In this document: piece by piece, positions 50,285-59,302 of the stretch
How positions within the stretch are numbered: position 1 is the first letter of the stretch
Layout of the letters: the number at the start of each line of letters is the position of its first letter
Made by a program: the position numbers and the translations under genes
Source of the DNA: Paractinoplanes lichenicola
GTDB taxonomy: Bacteria > Actinomycetota > Actinomycetes > Mycobacteriales > Micromonosporaceae
Direction: 5' to 3'
Assembly: GCF_016785085.1 (NCBI RefSeq)
Contig: NZ_JAENHO010000018.1
Coordinates: forward strand, 142,329-206,328
Length of the DNA: 64,000 bases
Notes under the pieces: model-generated
The model's input: the letters and a program-made list of their open reading frames with translations, nothing else
Database searches by the model: none
What the model was told of the DNA's origin: nothing

Positions 50285-51643
50285 TCAACCTCCTGTGAGT
50301 TGGGGGATCCTCGGCTCGGCATCGGGGCGGCGCCGGGCCCGGCTCCGTCGGCGGGCGTTCAGGGCCGAGCGCAGCATCGCTCTCGGCACCGCGCGCTGGG
50401 TGCTCAGGTGCAGCAAGTATCGCCACAATGGATACTCGCCGCGGCGGTCGGACAGCGCGTACGAGAAGCGGATCGACGGCAGATCCGCGTATTCGGGCAT
50501 CCGCTCGAACCAAACGCTACTGGCCAGGGCGGCCCGTTGCAGCGGCGCGAGGGCGGCCCGGCGGCGGTGTTCGTAACGTTCGAGGGCGGGCGCCAGCGGT
50601 CCCCCGGCGGCCAGGCTGTCGGCCAGCGCCATCGCGTCCTGCATGGCCAGTTTGGTGCCGGAGCCGATCGCGAAGTGGGTGGTGTGCGCGGCGTCGCCCA
50701 TCAGCACGACGTTGCCGTTGTCCCAGCGCTGGTTGGTGACCCGGCGGAAGTTCATCCAGCCGGTGCCGCCCGTGTCGGCGCGGTGGTCGATCAGCCGTTG
50801 CCCGCCGAGATGCGAGGCGAAGATGGTCTCGAGCCGCGCGCAGCCGGCCGCGGCGTCGAGCGTGTCGAGTTCCAGCGCCGACCAGACGGCGGGGGTGCAC
50901 TCGACGATGAACGTGCTCGTCTCGTCGTCGAACGGGTAGGCGTGGTACCAGATCCAGCCGGCGTGCGTCTTCTCGAAGCCGAACGTGAACGTGCGGAAGA
51001 CCTTCGGGGTGCCGAGCCAGATGTATTTGTTCGTGCCGGTCGCAACCTCGGTACCGAAGTGGGTGGCGTCGGCCGATCGCAGCAGGCTCCCCGCGCCGTC
51101 ACACGCAACCACCAGATCAGAATCCGAAAAAACGGAAATATCCGAACTGGGGGTGAGGCTTGGGGCGGGGTGGGAAGGGGAGGCGGGGTGGGAAGGGGAG
51201 GCGGGGTGGGAAGGGGAGGCGGGGTGCGAAGAGAAGGTGGGGTGCGAAGAGAAGGTGGGATGGGAAGTTGTGGAGAAGGGGGTGGCGGGAGAGGAGTACT
51301 GCACGTCGACGCCGAGCTCGACGGCCCGTTCAGCCAGAATCGCCAGCAGCTTGTGCCGGCCCAGGCTGAAGCCGTAGCCGGCGAGGTGTGTCACCTCCTT
51401 GCCCGTGGCGCGGACCTCGTATTCGTCCCATTGGCAGGCCGCATCCCAGATTCGTTGGGCGCTCACCGGGTCGTACGCGAAAAGGTCGTCCAGGAGGTCG
51501 TCCCAGAACACGACACCCCAGCCGTACGTGACGCCGGGTGGGTTGCGTTCCAGCACGGTCACTTCACAAGAAGGGTCGGCCAGTTTGGCCAGCACCGCGA
51601 AGTAGAGTCCGGCGGGCCCGCCGCCGGCACAGGTGATCCGCAT
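50285..51643 (-). CDS. FAD-dependent monooxygenase with repeat insert
   Basis: 452 residues. FAD site ITCAGGGPAGLYFAVLAKL (GxGxxG), DLVVACDGAGS and the VVLMGDAAHTTHFAIGSGTK flavin loop place it in the p-hydroxybenzoate hydroxylase superfamily, nearest salicylyl-CoA 5-hydroxylase types. Residues ~123-165 are an inserted low-complexity tract of SHPASP and SHPTFS units just before the conserved DG motif. Two bp separate it from acyltransferase 1. A hydroxylase between two acyltransferases suggests decoration of an acyl or aromatic group on the glycan; this is inferred. Confidence 0.85.
   Translation of the reverse strand: MRITCAGGGPAGLYFAVLAKLADPSCEVTVLERNPPGVTYGWGVVFWDDLLDDLFAYDPVSAQRIWDAACQWDEYEVRATGKEVTHLAGYGFSLGRHKLLAILAERAVELGVDVQYSSPATPFSTTSHPTFSSHPTFSSHPASPSHPASPSHPASPSHPAPSLTPSSDISVFSDSDLVVACDGAGSLLRSADATHFGTEVATGTNKYIWLGTPKVFRTFTFGFEKTHAGWIWYHAYPFDDETSTFIVECTPAVWSALELDTLDAAAGCARLETIFASHLGGQRLIDHRADTGGTGWMNFRRVTNQRWDNGNVVLMGDAAHTTHFAIGSGTKLAMQDAMALADSLAAGGPLAPALERYEHRRRAALAPLQRAALASSVWFERMPEYADLPSIRFSYALSDRRGEYPLWRYLLHLSTQRAVPRAMLRSALNARRRSRARRRPDAEPRIPQLTGG
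51168..51257. repeat. 18-bp minisatellite inside the monooxygenase gene
   Basis: Five 18-bp units: three GGGTGGGAAGGGGAGGCG and two GGGTGCGAAGAGAAGGTG. Each encodes six residues (SHPASP or SHPTFS), so copy changes keep the frame. Degenerate copies lie on both sides. Confidence 0.93.
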
Positions 51644-51653
51644 GGCGTGCTCC

Positions 51654-52667
51654 TCAGCGATAGGGCGGGAAGGTTCCGGATTCGTCGGTCTCGCGGCCCA
51701 GGGCGAAGACCATTTCCTCGTACGCGGGCCGGTCGGCGACGAGGCGCCAGGTGTGGAACGGATGTTCCCGCGGCGAGAACCCGGCTTTGTACGAGAAGAG
51801 CGAGTCCCGTGCCCCGCCCTTGCCCCCGCCGAGGTGGAACACTGTGTCGCCGCGGGCCTTGCACCAGCGCCGCACCTCGTCGTAGAGCAGCTCGTCGGCG
51901 TACCGCTTGGGCGCCCGCCGGGTCGACGAGACGTAGCCGGTGGCGATGCCGTGATGCTCGAAGAACGTGTTGCCCCCGACCACTTCGCCGTCCTCCAGCG
52001 CGACGGCCAGGTGCATCCGGTCGCCCATCGCGTCGTGCATGGCGGCCAGGTGCTCGCGGGTGAAGAAGTAGTAGTCCGTCGCCCCGACCCGGCGCATGTT
52101 GTCGTGGTAGACCTCGACCCAGTCGCCGAGCCGGTCCCAGTCGTCGAAGACCACCTCGGTGCCGGCCCGGCGCGCCCGGTTGATGTGGTTGCGGTGGTCG
52201 CTGCGGGTCTGTTTCCACATCTCGTCGAGGCTGACCGTGAGGTCCATCGAGACGGTCTCGCCGTGGTGCACCAGCGTGCCGAAGCGGCGGAGCAGCTCGA
52301 GCGGCGCGGGCAGCAGCGGATGCATCCGGACGAACGCGGTCACCACTCCCTCACCGCGCAGCGTCTCGAGCATCGCCATGCAGGCCCGCTCCCAGAAGTC
52401 ACGGTCGCCCGGCATGGCGTCGCTGACCGGCCCCGGATACCCGTACGGGGAAAGCGCGTCTTTCAACCCGGTGCCGGGGATCTCGCGCAGGATCAGGGGC
52501 AGCAGGAATTGGCGGCTGCCGTCGGTGTACCAGAACGCGGCCGGGGTGCCGGAGCACAGCGCCGCGTCCAGTGTGACGTAGCCGGGCAGATGGTAGGTGT
52601 CGTGCCGGGTGCGGTGCAGAGCCTCCTTCCATTCCCGGGCCGCCGGTCCCACGAGCGCTGCGGTCAT
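51654..52667 (-). CDS. FemAB/GNAT-type acyltransferase 2
   Basis: 337 residues, same layout as acyltransferase 1 (ALSPYGYPGPVSDAM; LTVSLDEMWKQTRSDHRNHI; GGNTFFEHHGIATGYVSS; FPPYR end). Clear paralogues, now separated by the monooxygenase gene. AAGGAGAA precedes the ATG. The conserved regions are the same, and the differing loops probably set different acceptors. Confidence 0.85.
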   Translation of the reverse strand: MTAALVGPAAREWKEALHRTRHDTYHLPGYVTLDAALCSGTPAAFWYTDGSRQFLLPLILREIPGTGLKDALSPYGYPGPVSDAMPGDRDFWERACMAMLETLRGEGVVTAFVRMHPLLPAPLELLRRFGTLVHHGETVSMDLTVSLDEMWKQTRSDHRNHINRARRAGTEVVFDDWDRLGDWVEVYHDNMRRVGATDYYFFTREHLAAMHDAMGDRMHLAVALEDGEVVGGNTFFEHHGIATGYVSSTRRAPKRYADELLYDEVRRWCKARGDTVFHLGGGKGGARDSLFSYKAGFSPREHPFHTWRLVADRPAYEEMVFALGRETDESGTFPPYR

Positions 52668-52680
52668 TTTCCGTTCTCCT

Positions 52681-53796
52681 TCAGAGAATTCGAGCGTTGA
52701 GCGCCATGTTGGCGGCGAACTGGTCGTTGACGACCTTGTGATTCTCGAGCCGCTGCTGCACCGCCGCGTCGTAGCGGCCGAGCTTGACGAAACCGTCGGA
52801 GAACCAGCCGTTGTCGGCCCCGGTGCCGTCCACATAGGCCCGATAGGTGGTGCCGCCGGGCCAGACGACCCGGGTCAGCAGCCGGGAGAAGGCTGCCATG
52901 TCGGCCTTGGTCCAGGTGGTGCCGCGATCGCGCGCCTCCACCACGTACGCCATGACGCCGTTGCCGTGGCTGACGTCCTGCCCCGGCCGCTGGCCCGAGC
53001 CCCACACGTCGCTCCAGAAGTACGCCGTGGCCTCGGCCGGGTTGCGGCGCATCTGCTGTTTGAGGCCGCCGCCGTAGCCGGGCACGTGCTGGTCGACGTC
53101 GGCGATCACGGCGGCGTAGCGGGCCCGGCGGCCGGCGTCGGTGGTGCAGCGGGCCAGGTTGGTGGCGATCAGGCCCCAGTGCGCGGTCATGTGCGTACGC
53201 TCGCGATAGATGGTCTCGTCGGGCCCGCGCGAATACCACTTCTCGAACACGTGCTTCTCGGCGAACGACAGCAGGCGGTTGTAGCGCGTTCGGTAACTGG
53301 CATCGGCGTACGCGGAAGGGTTTTCTCGCAGGGCGACGAGCAGCGCGGTGCCGTAACGCCAGAAGTAGCTCTCGTAGAGCGGCACCTCGTCGCCGTCCTC
53401 CTGAGCCGAGACCCAGCCCAGATAGCCGCCGCGCCGGGGGACGGCCGTGGCCACCACGTTCTCGGTGTACTGCAGGGCCCGGTCGAGGTAGCGGCGCTCG
53501 CCGGTGGCCCGGAACATCGCCACCAGCGCGTCCACCGTGTACGAGACGTTGTAGTGGTCCCAGCTGTCCGCGGAGCGGGTCATCGGCAGGGCGGTCTGGG
53601 TCTGGTAGTTCCAGGACCGCAGGAAGAGCCCGGCCCAGTAGCTGACCGGTTTGAGCGGCGCGGCGGCCTGGGCTTCCGGTTCGGCCGGCAGCGGGCTGAG
53701 CGCCCCGGTGACGTCCTTCTCTTTCGCGCTGCAGGCGGCGGCGACGGAGCCGAACGCGGCCAGCAGCAGCGCCCGGCGACTCAGGTGCGCGCTCAC
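52681..53796 (-). CDS. Lipoprotein, glycosidase/lyase-like alpha-helical barrel
   Basis: 371 residues from a GTG overlapping the polymerase gene stop (GTGA). Signal peptide SRRALLLAAFGSVAAACSA with a lipobox AAAC, so it is lipid-anchored outside the membrane. The mature part is helical with repeated W/Y-rich segments (SWDHYNVSYTVDALVAMFRA; GYLGWVSAQEDGDEVPLYES), suggesting an (alpha/alpha)6 barrel such as polysaccharide lyases or epimerases. It may trim or modify the exported glycan. Family not identified. Confidence 0.78.
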   Translation of the reverse strand: MSAHLSRRALLLAAFGSVAAACSAKEKDVTGALSPLPAEPEAQAAAPLKPVSYWAGLFLRSWNYQTQTALPMTRSADSWDHYNVSYTVDALVAMFRATGERRYLDRALQYTENVVATAVPRRGGYLGWVSAQEDGDEVPLYESYFWRYGTALLVALRENPSAYADASYRTRYNRLLSFAEKHVFEKWYSRGPDETIYRERTHMTAHWGLIATNLARCTTDAGRRARYAAVIADVDQHVPGYGGGLKQQMRRNPAEATAYFWSDVWGSGQRPGQDVSHGNGVMAYVVEARDRGTTWTKADMAAFSRLLTRVVWPGGTTYRAYVDGTGADNGWFSDGFVKLGRYDAAVQQRLENHKVVNDQFAANMALNARIL

Positions 53797-54998
53797 GCGG
53801 GGACCTCTTCCAAAGTATGGGCCGGCACCACCGCGGCGGCGGCCGCCATGGCCGCGAACAGCCAGGCCAGCCGGGAGTCGTAGTAGTCGCCGGAGAACAG
53901 GCTGCTGAGCCCGACGAAGACGGCGGCCGCGACGGCCAGCCCGGTCAGCCGGGGGCGATGCCCGCCGCCGCGCACGGTCGTGGCCCACAGCAGCACGGCC
54001 GCGGTGAGCAGGCCGATGCCGATCAACCCGCCCTCGGCCGCCACGCCGAGCACGTAGTTGTGCGGATACTCGACGAACTGGTTGACGCCGACCAGCCCGT
54101 AGAAGCCGTCCAGCCCGGCGCCGGCGATCGGATGGTCGACCGCCAGCTGCCACGCGGCGGCCCAGATGTCCGTACGGTCGGAGAGGTAGCGGTCCTGCAC
54201 CGTCTGCTCGACGAACCGCTCCTGGAACAGGCTGGTGAAGGCGGGCGGCGCGAACGCCCAGATCGTGGCGACGGCGACGGCCACGAACACCAGCGCGCCG
54301 GCGACCGCGCCCGGGTGCAGGCGGCGACGGATCTTGAACAGCGCCACCGCCCCCACGGCCGCGCCCGCGAGCAGACCGGCACGCGAGCCGGAGAGCACGG
54401 CGGCCAGGCCGAACAGCGGGGTGGCGAGCAGCGGCCACAGGCGCCGGCGGAACAGGGCCAGGGCGATCGCGCTGATGATGCCGAGGATCTCGATCCGGAC
54501 GAACACGTTGGGGCCGCCGCCGAACGCCGAGTAGCGGCCCTGCTCGCCGGGGCCGTTGACGAACAGGGCGGCCAGCGCGAACACGATCGCGGCCAGATAG
54601 AACAGCAGAAACGCCGTACGCACGACCAGCTCGGGGTCGCCCACGGCGTACAGGTAGAAGGCGACGACCAGGGCGCCCATCAGCACCAGGTCGACCGTCT
54701 GCGGCCCGACCCGCGAGGCCGCCGGCGCCCACAGGCCCGAGGCGATCTGGAACAGGAAGAACAGCACCGTGGCGACGAGCCAGCCTTCTCTTTTGTTTAT
54801 GGCATTTTGGGACGACGGCCGGCGGGTGATGTCGACGATCAGCACCGCCAGCGCCACCAGCAGGCCGATCACCCGCAGGTCGACCCAGGCCAGATCGGTG
54901 TAGCCGGCCCGATCGAGCGTGAACCGCCCGCCGATCGCGACCAGGATCAGCACCAGGCCGGGGGCGAGGAAGACGCGCGGGGTGTGCAGCCACGTCAT
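53793..54998 (-). CDS. Wzy/O-antigen ligase-type polymerase
   Basis: 401 residues, about eleven hydrophobic helices, and the Wzy_C signature PHNYVLGVAAEGGLIGIGLL preceded by the large outside loop containing DHPIAGAGLDGF. It links lipid-borne repeat units at the outer face of the membrane. Overlaps the flippase by 4 bp and the lipoprotein by 4 bp. Confidence 0.9.
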   Translation of the reverse strand: MTWLHTPRVFLAPGLVLILVAIGGRFTLDRAGYTDLAWVDLRVIGLLVALAVLIVDITRRPSSQNAINKREGWLVATVLFFLFQIASGLWAPAASRVGPQTVDLVLMGALVVAFYLYAVGDPELVVRTAFLLFYLAAIVFALAALFVNGPGEQGRYSAFGGGPNVFVRIEILGIISAIALALFRRRLWPLLATPLFGLAAVLSGSRAGLLAGAAVGAVALFKIRRRLHPGAVAGALVFVAVAVATIWAFAPPAFTSLFQERFVEQTVQDRYLSDRTDIWAAAWQLAVDHPIAGAGLDGFYGLVGVNQFVEYPHNYVLGVAAEGGLIGIGLLTAAVLLWATTVRGGGHRPRLTGLAVAAAVFVGLSSLFSGDYYDSRLAWLFAAMAAAAAVVPAHTLEEVPA

Positions 54999-56272
54999 TC
55001 GCGGTCACCCGTGACCTGGTTGGTGACCAGCGCGAAGAGCAGGCACGAGCCGTAGCCGATCAGCGAGCCGTAGGCCGCGCCGAGGATGCCGAACGGCGGG
55101 ATCAGCAGCAGGTACGCGGCGAAGCTGACCACGAACCCGGTGATCTCGGCCGCCGACACCAGGCTGCCGCGGCCCTTGGCGATCAGCAGGCCCAGCGTCA
55201 CGCGAGAGATCGCGTACAGGCCCGCGGCGGCCACCAGCGGCACCACGACCGCCTTGGCGTCGGAGTATTCGTGGCCGAAGACCGGGACGATGAACAGGTA
55301 GAGCCCGCCGGCCGCGATCGGGGCGACCACCAGGCAATACAGGGCCACCGCGAGCAGGATCGGCCGGGTCGGCAGGCCGCCGTTGTTGTGCTCCTTGCGC
55401 CACTTGCCGAGCTTGGCGTCCGCGTAGGCCCGCACCGGCCAGGCCAGCAGCTCGGTCATCGTGGCCACGGCGGTGTAGATGCCGAGCGCCGACGTCGACG
55501 CGAGCGCCGGCAGGGCCAGGCGGTCCGACCGCAGCATGGCCATGTTCGAGATGGCCGCGGGGAAAAGCGAAAGACCTTCCCGCCGTACGGCCTTGTTGTG
55601 GTCTTGCAATGAGGCGCTCGGGCCGCGCAGCCACAGGACGATGTAGACGGCCGTCGGCAACATGCCCGCGATCAGGTAGGCCACGATCCACATGGCGGGC
55701 GTGGTCGTGTTCGCCAGATAGAGCACGACCAGCAGCCCCAGCAGCAGAAACGCCTCGACGACCCGGCAGATCAGGAAGTCGCGGACCCGCCCGGCCGCGA
55801 TCGCGATCGACCGCGTGGCCAGCCCGGCCACCTCGACCAGCGTGTAGGCCGCGATCAGCCCGATCACGAGCAGACCCGGGTTGTAATGGTCGGGCGCGAG
55901 GATCTCGAAACCCGCGGCCAGCAGCAGCCCGGCCGCACAAGGCACGATCAAGAGCTTCCCGTACGCCCGGACGGCCGCCCCCGGCGTGGCCTCGTGATAG
56001 TTGGCCACGAAGCTGCGTTCCGTGCCCAGCAGCATGAACTGGGTCGACAGGTAGACGACCTGCAGCATCAGCGCCACCTCACCGCGATGCGCCGGGGCCA
56101 GGGCCCGCACCATGAGGATGTTGGCCACGAAGGCCACGCCCCCGGTGAGCAGCTGAGAGGCGAAGAGCTGCACGTACGGTTCCCGCAGCTGAGCGCCGAG
56201 GAAGGCCGCCGGTCCCGGGCGCCGGGGTGGGGCGACCGCGGCCGGCGCGTGCTCCGCCTGGAGCTCACTCAT
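54995..56272 (-). CDS. Polysaccharide flippase (Wzx-like, MOP superfamily)
   Basis: 425 residues with about twelve hydrophobic helices: LFASQLLTGGVAFVANILMV at the start, then conserved AVRREGLSLFPAAISNMAML in the middle, and FGILGAAYGSLIGYGSCLLF at the end. It carries undecaprenyl-linked repeat units across the membrane. Eight-bp overlap with the ATPase gene upstream. Confidence 0.9.
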   Translation of the reverse strand: MSELQAEHAPAAVAPPRRPGPAAFLGAQLREPYVQLFASQLLTGGVAFVANILMVRALAPAHRGEVALMLQVVYLSTQFMLLGTERSFVANYHEATPGAAVRAYGKLLIVPCAAGLLLAAGFEILAPDHYNPGLLVIGLIAAYTLVEVAGLATRSIAIAAGRVRDFLICRVVEAFLLLGLLVVLYLANTTTPAMWIVAYLIAGMLPTAVYIVLWLRGPSASLQDHNKAVRREGLSLFPAAISNMAMLRSDRLALPALASTSALGIYTAVATMTELLAWPVRAYADAKLGKWRKEHNNGGLPTRPILLAVALYCLVVAPIAAGGLYLFIVPVFGHEYSDAKAVVVPLVAAAGLYAISRVTLGLLIAKGRGSLVSAAEITGFVVSFAAYLLLIPPFGILGAAYGSLIGYGSCLLFALVTNQVTGDRE

Positions 56273-58025
56273 CCCCGGATCCCGGCTCGTCCCGCTCCTT
56301 CTCGGCCTGCTTTTCCTCGGCCTGCTTTTTCTCCGCCTGCTCCTTCTCGGCCTGCTCCTTTTCCGCCACGACGGCCTGTCCGCGGATGACGGCCTTGCCG
56401 TGCCCGTTGAGCGAGACCGACTCGGTCGCGACCTTCATCGCGCGCACCGGCGGGATGATCACCTGCGTCTGGGACGCCTCGTCCTCCCGCACCGGGCGGG
56501 GCTTGGGCGGCACGATCCGCTGCGTCGTCGAACCGTCGGCCGGCCTGCCCTCCGGCCGGCGCGGCTTGGTCACCGAGTGCGGGATGTCGACGGTCGTGAT
56601 CACGGCCTCGGTGACCCGGGCCCGGCCGCTGACCGGGTTGGGCGGGTGCGGCGGGTCGTCCGGCTCGTCGGGCGCGCCCAGCAGCGTCGTGACCAGCCCC
56701 GGGCTGTCCATCGGGGCCGGGATCGTCGGCCGCGCGGGCCCGGCCGACGTGTCCGGCAGCTTGCGCGGCAGAGCGTTGAGCACGGCCCCGACCAGCTTGG
56801 CGCCGACCCGTTCGAGCAGGTCGGTCGAGCGCTGAACGTCCGCCGTACGGGTGCGGTTGGCCCTGACCACCAGCAGCGCGCCGTCGGTCACCTTGCCCAG
56901 CACGGCCGCGTCGGCCACCCCGTGCAGCGGCGGCGCGTCCACGATGACGATGTCGAACCGTGAGGTCAGCTCGTCGAGGGTGGCGGCCAGCCGGGGCGAC
57001 GCCAGCACCTCGCCCGGATCGGCCCGCCGCTCGCCCGGCGGCAGCACCGTGAGCCGCCCGCCGAGCGGGTCGCGCAGCACGTCGTTGAGGTGGGCCCGCC
57101 CGTCGAGCACGTCGGCCAGCCCCGGCCCGCGCTCCATCGACAGATAGCGGCCGACGCCCGGTGCGCGCAGGTTGGCGTCGACCAGCAACACCCGCGCCCC
57201 GGTCTCGGCCATCGCTATCGCCAGCCCGCACGAGACCGCGGTCGTGCCCTCCTTCGAGTTGGCCGCCGTGATCATCAGCGCGGTGCCGCTGCCCCGCACC
57301 AGGTCGGCCGGGAGCAGGCTGCGCAGCCGGCGGAACGCCTCGGCCAGCGCGGAGTCGGCCTGCCCGGACCGGGCCCAGCGCCCGCTGAGCGAGATGACGC
57401 CCACGGTGCCGATGCCGAGGCGGCGCAGGTCGTCCTCCTCACCGACCGTCTTGCGGGTGGCCTCGCGCGCCGCCACCCCGACCCCACCCACGAGGAGTCC
57501 GAGCACGGCGGAGAAGCCGATGTTGCGGGCCAGGTTGCCCGGCTCCTGCACGGTCACCGCCTCCTGGGCCACGGTGATCTGCGGCGGCGGCCCGCTGTCG
57601 GTCGCGGTGCTCGGCGGGTCGAGCTTCTTGGCCAGCGCGACCAGCGCCGTCGTGGCATTGGTGACCATCGTGCGGCTGCGCTCGGCCGACGGGTCCTTGG
57701 CCGTCACCACGAGCAGGTCGGTGCCGGCCTGCACCTCGGCCGACAGGCTCTTCTGCACCTGCTCGGCGGTGGCCGGCGGGCCCAGCTTGGCCGACACGGT
57801 CGCCGCCACCCGGGGCCCGGTGAGCAGGGCGATGTACGAGTTGAGGCGGCTCGCCTTGGCGTCCGGGTCACCCGCCCCGGTGCTGACGAACAACACCATC
57901 GACGACCGGTACGCCGGTTCCTGGGTCAGCGACAGCCCGGCCGCGACCCCGGCCGCCAGCAGCACCGGCACGACGATCCAGGCCCATCGACGCCGACAGG
58001 CCCGTACGTATTCGCGCAGTTCCAC
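56265..58025 (-). CDS. Wzz/Wzc-like chain-length protein with degenerate BY-kinase domain
   Basis: 586 residues. An N-terminal Wzz domain with TM helices near 16-34 and 165-185 is fused to a MinD/BY-kinase ATPase domain. The Walker A' motif (VLLVDANLRAPG) and Walker B (FDIVIVDAPPLHG) are normal, but Walker A reads AANSKEGTTAVS, with Thr in place of the usual GK(S/T) Lys. The C-terminal ~140 residues form a Pro-rich linker and a charged EKEQA-repeat tail without a Tyr cluster, so autophosphorylation as in Wzc/CpsD is doubtful. Role: control of polymer length and export. Confidence 0.87.
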   Translation of the reverse strand: MELREYVRACRRRWAWIVVPVLLAAGVAAGLSLTQEPAYRSSMVLFVSTGAGDPDAKASRLNSYIALLTGPRVAATVSAKLGPPATAEQVQKSLSAEVQAGTDLLVVTAKDPSAERSRTMVTNATTALVALAKKLDPPSTATDSGPPPQITVAQEAVTVQEPGNLARNIGFSAVLGLLVGGVGVAAREATRKTVGEEDDLRRLGIGTVGVISLSGRWARSGQADSALAEAFRRLRSLLPADLVRGSGTALMITAANSKEGTTAVSCGLAIAMAETGARVLLVDANLRAPGVGRYLSMERGPGLADVLDGRAHLNDVLRDPLGGRLTVLPPGERRADPGEVLASPRLAATLDELTSRFDIVIVDAPPLHGVADAAVLGKVTDGALLVVRANRTRTADVQRSTDLLERVGAKLVGAVLNALPRKLPDTSAGPARPTIPAPMDSPGLVTTLLGAPDEPDDPPHPPNPVSGRARVTEAVITTVDIPHSVTKPRRPEGRPADGSTTQRIVPPKPRPVREDEASQTQVIIPPVRAMKVATESVSLNGHGKAVIRGQAVVAEKEQAEKEQAEKKQAEEKQAEKERDEPGSGDE

Positions 58026-58028
58026 GCC

Positions 58029-59255
58029 CTAAGCCCCTTTGCCCGCGGTGATGGCCGCCCGGTCGAGCACCGCGGCGAACTGGTCGAACAGCAGGTCGCG
58101 GGAGAACTGCTCGACCGCGAGCTTGTGCGCCGCGATGCGGGCCTGGGCCAGCCACGACTCGTCGCGGCAGTAGCGCGCGAACAGCTCACCCGCCGCGTCC
58201 GTATCGGTGGGGTCGAGCACCAGCCCGGCGCCGGTCTCGTCGAGCAGGTCGGCCTGCCAGCCGCCGTAGTTGATGGCGATCGGGCGGCCCGCGGCCAGCG
58301 CGTCGAAGAACTTGTTGGCCGAGTTCTCCCACAGGGCGCGGATCGGCCGCACAAGACTGGTCGACATGGTGGCCGCGCCCAGGATCACGGGCAGCTCGCT
58401 CTTGGGCACCTTTTCCCACATCCGTACGGTGTCGTCGAGCAGACCCAGCTCGGCGGCCAGCCGCTTCGTGGGCTCCCACTCCTTGCCGTGCCCCACGATC
58501 AGCACCCGGATATCGGGGTCGAGCCCGCGCATCCGCTTGGCCGCGCGTACGAGGTATTCGACGCCGTTGACCGCGCCGAGCGCTCCGGTGTAGACGATCA
58601 GCGGCCGGTCCCCGAGCCACTCGTGCTTCGCCCGGAACTCGGTTACTTTTCCGTCCGCGACGGCGAACATCTCCATGTCGGCCGCGTTCGGGATCACGGT
58701 CGTACGGGTGGCCGGTCTTCTCTTTCTGACGCCGGCCGCCATGCCGGGCGAGAGCGCGACAACCTCCCTCGCGTTGCGGTAGGCGAAGGTGGCCAGGGCG
58801 CCGGCGGCCTTGCGGGCCAGGGGATTGCGCAGGGCGCCCATCTCGATCGGCACCTCGGGCCACAGGTCGCGCACCTCGAACACGAACGGGACCCGGCGCA
58901 GCTTGGCCGCCAGCACGCCGGGGACGGCGACGGTGAGCGGGGTGCTGGTGGCGAAGACGAGATCGCCCTTGAGCGCCGCGGCTTTTGTCGTAGCGACCGC
59001 CATGAACTGGAAGAACGCGCGGATCCGACGGGCGTACGACATCGAGTTGTTGTAGGGGATCGAGAACCAGTGCACCCGTACGCCGTCGTCCTCGGTCTGC
59101 CGCCAGCCGCGCTCGGTGCTCGTGCCCGTGATGTCGGTCGTGATGACGTCGACGGTGTGGCCCCGGGCGACCAGGCGGCGGGCCTGCTCGTAGGAACGGA
59201 TGCCGCCCGCCATACCGGGATTGCAGTAGTACTGGTGGATGTAGACGATGTGCAT
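58029..59255 (-). CDS. GT4-family glycosyltransferase (WcaI/WbuB-like)
   Basis: 408 residues. Starts IVYIHQYYCNPGMAGGIRSY; the middle has FVFEVRDLWPEVPIEMGALR, typical of the WbuB group that adds a deoxy-amino sugar; then PLIVYTGALGAVNGVEYLV and the EX7E-like RALWENSANKFFDALAAG. It adds a sugar to the lipid-linked acceptor early in the unit. Three bp upstream of the chain-length gene's start. Confidence 0.92.
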   Translation of the reverse strand: MHIVYIHQYYCNPGMAGGIRSYEQARRLVARGHTVDVITTDITGTSTERGWRQTEDDGVRVHWFSIPYNNSMSYARRIRAFFQFMAVATTKAAALKGDLVFATSTPLTVAVPGVLAAKLRRVPFVFEVRDLWPEVPIEMGALRNPLARKAAGALATFAYRNAREVVALSPGMAAGVRKRRPATRTTVIPNAADMEMFAVADGKVTEFRAKHEWLGDRPLIVYTGALGAVNGVEYLVRAAKRMRGLDPDIRVLIVGHGKEWEPTKRLAAELGLLDDTVRMWEKVPKSELPVILGAATMSTSLVRPIRALWENSANKFFDALAAGRPIAINYGGWQADLLDETGAGLVLDPTDTDAAGELFARYCRDESWLAQARIAAHKLAVEQFSRDLLFDQFAAVLDRAAITAGKGA

Positions 59256-59302
59256 GCCCGGCCGACCCCTCTTGTCGCTTCTCTTTTCGCGCGGCCTCGT
59301 CT

